From: CAWVWD01 sp045106825
GTDB lineage: Bacteria > Bacteroidota > Bacteroidia > Chitinophagales > Saprospiraceae
Direction of reading: 5' to 3'
NCBI GenBank assembly: GCA_045106825.1
Contig: JBGCFH010000158.1
Coordinates: forward strand, 1 to 38,437
DNA length: 38,437 nucleotides
Within the stretch, counting starts at the first letter, position 1, and each line of letters begins with the position of its first letter. The notes under the pieces are model-generated. The model made no database searches, was not told where the DNA came from, and worked only from the letters and a program-made list of their open reading frames with translations. Both the position numbers and the translations under genes were made by a program. Below are positions 33,701-38,437 of the stretch, in pieces.

Positions 33701-33847
33701 TTTTATTGGGCAGGTTTTGTCAGTCTTGGCGATACACAACCGATTAAGAAAGCTGGATTTTTTGATACTGGTTGGTGGTGGGAAGGTGGGATTTTGTTGT
33801 TGTTAACCTGTTTGTTTAGTATTTTTATTTGGTGGCGAAGAGATTGA
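30713..33847 (+). CDS. Membrane-anchored TPR-CHAT protease
   Basis: 1044 residues. An N-terminal helix (about 5-21) is followed by a long TPR-type helical array (about 30-500), with repeats such as YSKALEYYEKALI. A coiled linker (about 530-620) follows, then the CHAT domain (about 690-1005), a caspase-like cysteine protease fold. The catalytic His871 lies in LHLAMHGKPS and Cys917 in VLSACETGVG; GVPSVVMSLWKMND is the usual block after them. A C-terminal helix (about 1018-1040, ILLLLTCLFSIFIWW) ends in RRD. With positive charges at both ends inside, TPR and CHAT would lie in the periplasm. Both catalytic residues are intact. It faces, tail to tail, the ECF sigma/anti-sigma pair at 33905-35264. 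Confidence 0.9.
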   Translation: MKAIIRLLLPGIILFILFAFQRTDLPSINLSEISELLTEKEVFKSKEQYDLAINKILEIKDVYIQHKHWTEAVNCYAEIASLADMLSDFESKKKYALIGKNLIDKHTSINDTSRANIMQQLGEAYYAFETLDSAILVLKEVLTLYDNQENWVDKGWATYIIAIAYFDKEDYKNTEKYLLETEKISNTYNLQEEFLTTIEESFGILYFQTMGDFEKAIATTNKALEYRLSKPQKDMLDSLLILDNYSNLAIFYEDKGEYKRASLFYKQSVEFAKKLNQNPIENLLKYARNLNIELKNKLAIEVLKETLEINKYQPKGKIQEANYASICLGLSKNYDKLGQVDSTMYFINQYSTSYNNSKDFFEKLDAVGIYINLEKLDLALLELNQIKLSEDNETEASLNIKIKKFRFLGKIYAKKNNYSKALEYYEKALITNARDFYTNPDEPEIRNTMHLIYTLKEKALVLKAMNTEESLKTAFETNQLAIKWAEKMRQSFVFESAKVILNKNTSELYKNAIDIAYQLHKTTKNQTYVDETFIIAEKQKGILLLESLIDDKGKEHYKVPKHLLKREKELKSDIAFYKQKMLETQQNKETGKYELYENYHTTNNLEFAKLKDSLKTYYKSYFDLEYQTSIATVDKVQDELLTSEQAFVQFVKVDSAFYVFVIEADKKQFLKLSTNEVDVENLQQFQTMLQSSEVTQKDGLKNFERFTTLAYQNYQQFFEPIKNQLSSTISELIIVPDDVLNYLPFETLLGQSITTTNVDFLRLPYLIRDYQFHYGYSGTLLLENKSKSNTLKSNDKVLAYAPLYKGKQEVFAQRGGMETLRNGTVQLKGTAKEIQAIANYFDGTFNFSKTATKENFQKEVSDYGILHLAMHGKPSLKEPDYAHLVFSNVDNDSTNLLHHYEITALETNAQLAVLSACETGVGKMLEGEGVMSLGKGFMYAGVPSVVMSLWKMNDQSTSELMPLFYEKLAKGMRKDKALHQAKIDYLDNSTAARAFPFYWAGFVSLGDTQPIKKAGFFDTGWWWEGGILLLLTCLFSIFIWWRRD

Positions 33848-33860
33848 TAATCAAGATATT

Positions 33861-33894
33861 AGACTTGACAGGTTTTTAAAAACCTGTCAAGTCT
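33861..33894. terminator. Bidirectional terminator, perfect 34-bp palindrome
   Basis: AGACTTGACAGGTTTTT and its exact complement, without any loop base. It lies between the convergent stops at 33847 and 33905. The sequence resembles a dispersed palindrome seen in many Bacteroidota. Confidence 0.9.
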
Positions 33895-33904
33895 TTGTAT
33901 TAAA

Positions 33905-34678
33905 CTATTTTCCCATTTTCAATAAAACTTCTTTCGCCATTTTCGGATATTTCCCAATTTCTTTATCAGCAATTTCTTGCAATATTGGTTGAGCAAGATT
34001 CAATTTCTCATGCTCAATATAAGCCAAAGCCAGATACCATTGAGCGACTTCGGTAAACGAATGTGACGTATCGGTTGACAATGGTTTTAGTAAATCAATT
34101 GCAGCTTGAAGTTCTTTTGGTTCATTGCTTAAATAACAATTTGCCAATAGAATTTGAGCAGGAATTTTATTTGTTTCGTTCGTTATTTGTTGCTCCAAAA
34201 TCGGAATTGCGGAAACAAAATCACTTTTATTATACAATGCGATTGCTTCTTCATAAGTTGTTGTTGCATCCGTTTCGCCTCTTGTCAATTCGTCTGCGGC
34301 ATATGGTTCGTAATAAGCAGCAAAAATTGCTTCTTCATCCACTTCCTCTGTATCTGTCAAATATTGCCAACCAAAAAATCCAGCCAATAAACCAAGTATA
34401 ATCACGACAGCAATAATAATTGAGGAATTCTTTTTAGTCGCTACCGTTTCAACGGATTTTTTTTTAAAATACTTATTATTCAATTCTTGTAATTGAGGAA
34501 GATATTCCTCTTCAATCACCATATCTTGTATCGCTTCGTTAGTATCTTTTACTAAGAACACTTCCTTCGCTAACTCTTTATCGTTAGCTAACTGCTCTTC
34601 AAAAGCAGCTAATTCCTCTCCGCTTAAAGTATTGTTTAAGTAAGATTCTATTTTTTCCTGTAATAAGTTTTTATCCAT
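33905..34678 (-). CDS. Anti-sigma-like membrane protein with periplasmic TPR domain
   Basis: 257 residues from the ATG at 34678; an upstream in-frame ATG at 34699 would overlap the sigma gene. The N-terminal 75 residues (KIESYLNNTLSGEELAAFEE, then LANDKELAKEVFL) have the pattern of Bacteroidota anti-sigma-like proteins that contact an ECF sigma factor. One helix (about 86-107) crosses the inner membrane. The outer part (about 115-257) begins AAYYEPYAADELTRG and contains TPR-like repeats (TYEEAIALYNKSDFVSAIPILEQ, AQILLANCYLSN, VAQWYLALAYIE). It starts 10 bp after the sigma gene stop. I infer that it holds the sigma factor at the membrane and senses something in the periplasm. No zinc-binding HxxxCxxC is visible. 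Confidence 0.8.
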   Translation of the reverse strand: MDKNLLQEKIESYLNNTLSGEELAAFEEQLANDKELAKEVFLVKDTNEAIQDMVIEEEYLPQLQELNNKYFKKKSVETVATKKNSSIIIAVVIILGLLAGFFGWQYLTDTEEVDEEAIFAAYYEPYAADELTRGETDATTTYEEAIALYNKSDFVSAIPILEQQITNETNKIPAQILLANCYLSNEPKELQAAIDLLKPLSTDTSHSFTEVAQWYLALAYIEHEKLNLAQPILQEIADKEIGKYPKMAKEVLLKMGK

Positions 34679-34688
34679 GATTTTTTGT

Positions 34689-35264
34689 TTATTCCTCAAT
34701 AAATTCTGAATAACGAACGTCTTCCTTTATCAAATTTAAGAATTTTTCCTTGCATTTGTGTTTACGTTTTCGGGCATAAACTTGCGTTTTATAACCCATT
34801 GTCTCTGCAATTTTTAACATTGACTTGCCTTCAGTGTACATTCTTAGGACTTTTTGGCACTCTGTCCCAAGTTCTTTCATTTTATTGAGGTAGAAATTGT
34901 GTCTTTCTCTTTTAATAACCATCTCTTCGATATCAATTGTACTTATTAATCCCAATTCAGAATCTAATGTACCCAAATGATTATCTTTTATTCTTAATTT
35001 TTTCAACCAAATAAAACGACAAACAGACAAAAGGTAAGTTTTAAACTTACAAGTTAAAATAATTTCCTCTCGTCTTACTTTTTTAATAATAACAATCAAA
35101 GCTTCTTGAAAAACATCACTTGCATCATCTTCCGTTCCATTATTTTGACGAATTAATTTTATTACAGAAGTAGTACAAATCTCATAAATCTCATTTAAGA
35201 TAACGGGGTTATTATCCTTTATGCCTTTTATAAATCGCTGATCCGCATGATTTTGAGTTGCCAT
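34689..35264 (-). CDS. ECF-type RNA polymerase sigma factor
   Basis: 191 residues. The region 2 block is DDASDVFQEALIVIIKKVRR (about 46-65) followed by FKTYLLSVCRFIWLKKLR, the recognisable core-binding and -10 helices. Region 4 is MKELGTECQKVLRMYTEGKSMLKIAETMGYKTQVYARKRKHKCKEKF (about 128-174), a helix-turn-helix for -35 contacts. There is no region 1 or 3, as in ECF sigma factors. It heads a two-gene operon with the membrane anti-sigma-like protein. Two inverted repeats lie within 115 bp upstream and may be control sites. The three-copy GGTACGT element elsewhere in the window is a candidate, untested, target. Confidence 0.9.
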   Translation of the reverse strand: MATQNHADQRFIKGIKDNNPVILNEIYEICTTSVIKLIRQNNGTEDDASDVFQEALIVIIKKVRREEIILTCKFKTYLLSVCRFIWLKKLRIKDNHLGTLDSELGLISTIDIEEMVIKRERHNFYLNKMKELGTECQKVLRMYTEGKSMLKIAETMGYKTQVYARKRKHKCKEKFLNLIKEDVRYSEFIEE

Positions 35265-35718
35265 ATAATAGTTTAATCTTTAACTTCAATAGAAGTTCAT
35301 GAAGTTTTTCTTAGCTAAAAATTCAAATGGTTTAATCCTAACAATTTGTTAATAGTTTTGAATTAACTATTAACAAAATTCAATTTAATCAAAAAGCTAA
35401 TGTAACTGTTTTATTAGAAATTCAATGAAATGTCATGGAAAAATAAAAAAATGATAAAATAACACGATGACTTTTCTCTATTTTCTTTATAGAACTTTGA
35501 AAATTACCATTTTAAGGTAATTTTTATCAAGGGCAAACTATTAGACTCATGCAGATTATCACGGTTTTTTGTAGATAATTTTATTGGCAAATTAATCAAA
35601 CTACAATTTACAAAGTCAATTATATAAAATTTGCGTGAGAAATTTTTGATGCGTTTGTCTTTAGCTTTTATCAATCGAAATTATTAATTAATTAAATTAG
35701 TATTCGTAATTTAGCAAA
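35265..35718. other. Divergent region upstream of the sigma operon
   Basis: No gene. AACTTCAATAGAAGTT (35282-35297) is a perfect short stem 18 nt from the sigma gene ATG. TTTGTTAATAGTT / AACTATTAACAAA (35345-35357 and 35365-35377) is a 13-bp inverted repeat whose loop TTGAATT can instead pair with AATTCAA at 35377-35383. Further on, ATGCAGATTATCACG (about 35549) is a single worn copy of the CAGATT word. No consensus promoter was found for either neighbour. Confidence 0.5.
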
Positions 35719-36204
35719 ATGAAAAAATATCGAGATAACGGAGCAATCGGTGCTTTATTAGATGAATACGAAAAAGCAATTGAAGAATTGAAAATGGTGC
35801 TTCAGCCGCTTTCGCTAAATGAGTTGGTGACTATTGTTGACCACGAAACACAGGATAAAGATTGTGAATCTATCCAAACGATTTTAACTCACGTTGTCCG
35901 AGCAGGTTATACTTATGTAATTTCGATTCGGAAATGGTTAGGCGAAACGATTGATTATAAAGAAAAAGAAACGTTGTCGTCAATTGCTGAATATTCATCT
36001 GCTTTGGATGAAATGTTTCTGTACAATGTTCAATTATTTGAAGATTATCCAAACATCAAATTGGAAGAATACGATGTTACTAAAAAGATAAAAGTTCGTT
36101 GGGGACAATCTTACGATGTAGACCAATTACTTGAACATGCAATTGTACATATATTGAGGCATCGAAGACAGATTGAACGCTTCCTAATAATTCTTAACGA
36201 ATAA
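35719..36204 (+). CDS. DinB-superfamily metal-binding protein
   Basis: 161 residues, the usual size of a DinB four-helix bundle. The metal-binding histidine triad is present: His58 in QTILTHVVRAGYTYV, and His140 and His144 in LLEHAIVHILRHRRQIER. The last block, with its HxxxHxxRHRxQIE pattern, is the family hallmark. Members include DNA-damage-induced proteins of unknown role and thiol transferases such as bacillithiol S-transferases. No thiol pathway gene is nearby. It is a single cytoplasmic protein with no recognisable regulatory site. The family call is good; the reaction is unknown. Confidence 0.85.
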   Translation: MKKYRDNGAIGALLDEYEKAIEELKMVLQPLSLNELVTIVDHETQDKDCESIQTILTHVVRAGYTYVISIRKWLGETIDYKEKETLSSIAEYSSALDEMFLYNVQLFEDYPNIKLEEYDVTKKIKVRWGQSYDVDQLLEHAIVHILRHRRQIERFLIILNE

Positions 36205-36387
36205 TTTATTTACTTATATCTGGGTTGAATTAAATTTATAGATTGTATTATTAGATTTCTTAGCCTTACAAAATCAATAATTTTAGTTTTTTCTTTGTTA
36301 TAATTCGTCAAAATCAAATTTTAACTGAAAATTTAAAACTACTTGAAAACGTCTACCATCTCTATTTATAAAAATAGTCATATCATT

Positions 36388-36888
36388 TTACTCAATCCCC
36401 TTTTCCCATTCGGTATCTTTCATTGTAGCTGCAATAATAATTTTATTATTATAAGTCCATACCGCCAAAGTAAATGGCAAATCAGTTTGAACAGAAGGAA
36501 AACGCCATTCTTTATCTTGATAATTTGGTAATCCGAAATGTTCTTTAGCCAATTTATCCGCATTTATATTCGGATTTACAATTAGTATTAATTCATACAA
36601 TGGCTTTTCACCATCATTATCAAAATAGTAAATCACATTCATAAAACGCTCAGAAAAAGCCTCATCTACAAAAATTGTTCGGAAATCATAACCATCAGAA
36701 TTTTCCTCTGCATTTGGACGAATTGCTTGAAATTCTTTTTGTGAAAGTCCCAAATACAAACCTTGTTCTGTTAATTCTTTAAATAAATAATCTTCTTGCG
36801 GTTTTGCCGTCCTTGGAAGCTTAGAAGTAGGTCTACAACCTATTAGTAATAAAGATACAATAACAGTTGTTGTCAATAATTTATTCAT
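36388..36888 (-). CDS. Lipoprotein of unknown function
   Basis: 166 residues. Signal peptide with lipobox LLIGC (Cys 18), followed by RPTSKLPRTAKPQEDYLF. The mature part has a small alpha/beta look: EQGLYLGLSQKEFQAIRPNA near 42-61, then FMNVIYYFDNDGEKPLYELILIVNP near 82-106 and WRFPSVQTDLPFTLAVWTYNNKIIIAATM near 128-156. I know no family name for it. Without an Asp at +2 it may be sorted to the outer membrane, but that rule is not established for this phylum. It is a single gene, convergent with the DinB gene across a 180-bp gap with no strong terminator. Confidence 0.75.
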   Translation of the reverse strand: MNKLLTTTVIVSLLLIGCRPTSKLPRTAKPQEDYLFKELTEQGLYLGLSQKEFQAIRPNAEENSDGYDFRTIFVDEAFSERFMNVIYYFDNDGEKPLYELILIVNPNINADKLAKEHFGLPNYQDKEWRFPSVQTDLPFTLAVWTYNNKIIIAATMKDTEWEKGIE

Positions 36889-37018
36889 TAGATAAGATTT
36901 TAATATTTAATATTTTGACTAATAAGTTAAATCGAAGTAACTTTTTGGAGAGGTAATGATAAATAATATTATGATAAAAAATAATATTAAATAATAAAAA
37001 GTAAAGAATCAAGAAAAC

Positions 37019-37148
37019 TATGGCAATCGCAGGAAACAAATATTGATTCAAATAGTCATCAGGTGAGTATCTTAAACCTTACGAAAAGTCATTTTATAGT
37101 CGATTTTCCTACAAAAACTCACCTGATGACTTTTTTGCGATTGCCATA
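37019..37148. repeat. MITE-like nested inverted repeat, TATGGCAATCGCA termini
   Basis: Perfect 13-bp terminal inverted repeats (37019-37031 and 37136-37148) enclose perfect 14-bp inner arms (37055-37068 GTCATCAGGTGAGT and 37117-37130). No coding capacity. A solo left end (19 of 20 bases) lies at 28993-29012. The layout, with outer termini plus an inner stem, is the same as in the element at 7195. Confidence 0.85.
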
Positions 37149-37204
37149 TCAGGAAAACAAAGACGTACATAATAGAGATTAGTTATTCGTTTTTCATTTA
37201 ATGA

Positions 37205-37264
37205 ATGAAAAAAATAACTATCATATTATTTGGTTTTTTGATTATTTATATGTATAATATGTGA
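37205..37264 (+). pseudogene. Signal-peptide-like 19-codon frame
   Basis: ATG to TGA reads MKKITIILFGFLIIYMYNM, a good Sec signal peptide or single helix with nothing after it. It may be the stub of a lost secreted protein or a tiny membrane peptide, or it may be chance in AT-rich DNA. Confidence 0.2.
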
Positions 37265-37401
37265 CTTGATTATTTAATTTGTACTGAATTCTAAGCAATT
37301 GTTTTTCAAACAAATAAACTATGTTCAGATTGTTATTGTTTCTATAAACGTGACATTGTTTCTTACAGATTTAGAAAGTATTTCATCACAAAAAAAAATA
37401 T

Positions 37402-38265
37402 ATGCGAGCATTAATTATTACGAACTCCATTACACGTAGAGATGAACAATCTTTAAACAGCTATTTAAACGAAATTTCAAAATTTAGCGTTTTATCTCCC
37501 GAAGAAGAACATTCACTTTTTCAACGAATCAAGATTGGTGATAAAAAAGCATTTACGCAAATTGTAAATCATAATCTACGATTCGTTGTTTCTGTAGCGA
37601 AACAATATCAAAATCTTGGAATGTGGTTGGGCGATTTGGTTAATGAAGGTAATCTAGGATTGATAAAAGCGGCTAAAAGGTTTGATGAAACTCGTGGATT
37701 TAAATTCATTTCTTATGCTGTTTGGTGGATTCGTCAATCAATTTTGCAAGCACTTAATGTAAAAGGTCGAAATATTCGATTACCATTAAATCTGGTTGGG
37801 AATATGTCCAAAGTTAATAGTGCAATTATTTCGTTTCTTCAACATAACGAACGAATGCCAACAAATGATGAATTAGTAACAGAAACAGATTTATCACGAA
37901 AAGTAATTGATAAATGTGTGAAACATTATAAAAGGGTGCGTTCGCTTGATGCACCGCTTAATGACGACTCAAATGCTACAATGGCAACATTGATGGTAGA
38001 TAGTAATACGCCTTCACCATCTAAAAAATTAGAAAAAGAATCGTTAAAAACAGAAGTTAAAACATTATTAAATTCTCTTTCAGAACGCCAAAATATGGTA
38101 TTGAAAATGTATTTTGGAATCGGGCGAAAACATCCATTATCATTGGAGGATATCAGTCAATATATGGGTTTGACAAGGGAACGAGTTCGACAAATTAAAG
38201 ATAAAGGGATTCGGTCTCTTCGACAAAAAACAAAACAACATCAAATGACTTTTACATTAAATTAA
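37402..38265 (+). CDS. RpoD-type sigma factor, divergent paralogue
   Basis: 287 residues, exactly the short RpoD length of this phylum, with no region 1.1. Region 1.2 is SLNSYLNEISKFSVLSPEEE. Region 2 is FVVSVAKQYQ, DLVNEGNLGLIKAAKRFDE and FKFISYAVWWIRQSILQAL. Region 3 and region 4 follow, ending LTRERVRQIKDKGIRSLRQK. Regions 2 and 4.2 are near consensus, so it should read TTG/TAnnTTTG-like promoters. Region 3.0, however, is ALNVKGRNIRLPLN where the primary factor of this phylum has ALAEQSRIVRLPLN. The region 3-4 linker is also unusual (HNERMPTNDELVTETDLSR, HYKRVRSLDAPLNDDSNATM). I infer a second, group 2-like sigma factor and expect the housekeeping rpoD elsewhere. No anti-sigma gene is adjacent. 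Confidence 0.88.
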   Translation: MRALIITNSITRRDEQSLNSYLNEISKFSVLSPEEEHSLFQRIKIGDKKAFTQIVNHNLRFVVSVAKQYQNLGMWLGDLVNEGNLGLIKAAKRFDETRGFKFISYAVWWIRQSILQALNVKGRNIRLPLNLVGNMSKVNSAIISFLQHNERMPTNDELVTETDLSRKVIDKCVKHYKRVRSLDAPLNDDSNATMATLMVDSNTPSPSKKLEKESLKTEVKTLLNSLSERQNMVLKMYFGIGRKHPLSLEDISQYMGLTRERVRQIKDKGIRSLRQKTKQHQMTFTLN

Positions 38266-38345
38266 ATTTTAATTAGGCATTAAGTCTGTTTGATTAAGTG
38301 AAGGGTAAACAATAACTTCGACAGTAATGAATCATCTTTTTCGCC

Positions 38346-38405
38346 CATTTTAGCTGTAAAAAACAGTCATTTATCCCGATAAATTCCTATTTCTTACAGC
38401 TAAAC
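38346..38405. repeat. Nested inverted repeat TTTAGCTGTAA...TTACAGCTAAA
   Basis: 11-bp outer arms (38348-38358 and 38393-38403) surround the inner palindrome ATTTATC-CC-GATAAAT (38368-38383). It lies 80 bp after the sigma gene at the window's edge, and may be a terminator or another MITE-like element. Confidence 0.6.
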
Positions 38406-38437
38406 TGAACAAAAAATCTTAATCCATTCTTTGTCGA

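Larger units (their letters stand above)
36889..37401. other. Gap before the second RpoD-type sigma gene
   Basis: AT-rich. It contains the MITE-like element at 37019-37148 and a possible 19-codon peptide at 37205-37264, listed separately. An imperfect stem AGTTATTCGTTTTTCATT / AATGAAAAAAATAACT (about 37180-37218) overlaps the start of that peptide. No clear TTG/TAnnTTTG promoter was found for the sigma gene. Confidence 0.5.

Overview
The window is chromosomal DNA from a low-GC member of the Bacteroidota. Four things show this: three proteins with type A C-terminal sorting domains of the type IX secretion system (T9SS); a 287-residue RpoD-type sigma factor; promoters of the Bacteroidota form TTG-N19/21-TAnnTTTG at the two places where I could place one with confidence; and almost no Shine-Dalgarno sequences. 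I cannot fix the order (Flavobacteriia, Cytophagia or Saprospiria). I found no rRNA, tRNA, CRISPR array or transposase.

Layout. (1) 481-7064, minus strand: a six-gene envelope operon, read as TetR repressor, LolA-like periplasmic lipid/lipoprotein carrier, two FtsX/LolC-type permeases, a LolD-type ATPase and an acidic-linker beta-barrel. The TetR gene has its own promoter with an overlapping operator. Every one of the five junctions holds a stem-loop, each of different sequence. (2) 7195-7542: a MITE-like nested hairpin and the remnant of an XRE regulator. (3) 7682-14873: a RecB/AddA-like helicase, then a convergent two-gene cassette (lipoprotein and secreted GH16 hydrolase), then a second copy of the last 53 codons of the helicase. 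The GH16 signal peptide is cut off from its ATG by a (TG)12 tract in the wrong frame, which looks like a phase-OFF state. (4) 15145-24943: mostly single housekeeping or envelope genes (deoxynucleoside kinase, MoxR/ChlI-type ATPase, secreted beta-sandwich protein, FtsX, membrane-anchored protein, secreted subtilase, IscA/ErpA-type Fe-S protein) separated by repeat-rich gaps. (5) 25348-30579: accessory genes: a T9SS protein, a protein with an internally duplicated domain, a six-bladed tectonin-like propeller, and a protein with a 12-bp tandem repeat. Three of them share a newly seen 38-bp upstream element. (6) 30713-35264: a membrane-anchored TPR-CHAT protease facing, tail to tail, an ECF sigma factor and its TPR-bearing anti-sigma-like partner. 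Predicted topology puts the protease and the anti-sigma TPR domain on the same, periplasmic, side. (7) 35719-38437: a DinB-family protein, a lipoprotein, a MITE-like element and a divergent second RpoD-type sigma factor.

The strongest candidates for something undescribed are: the dinucleotide switch in front of the GH16 enzyme; the family of intergenic hairpins that share an architecture (a short word repeated on one arm and its complement on the other) but not a sequence; the MITE pair whose 18-nt loop is inverted between copies while the flanks are not; the three-copy GGTACGT-N13 element; and the CHAT/anti-sigma/sigma arrangement. All functional statements rest on reading motifs by eye; no database search was run.
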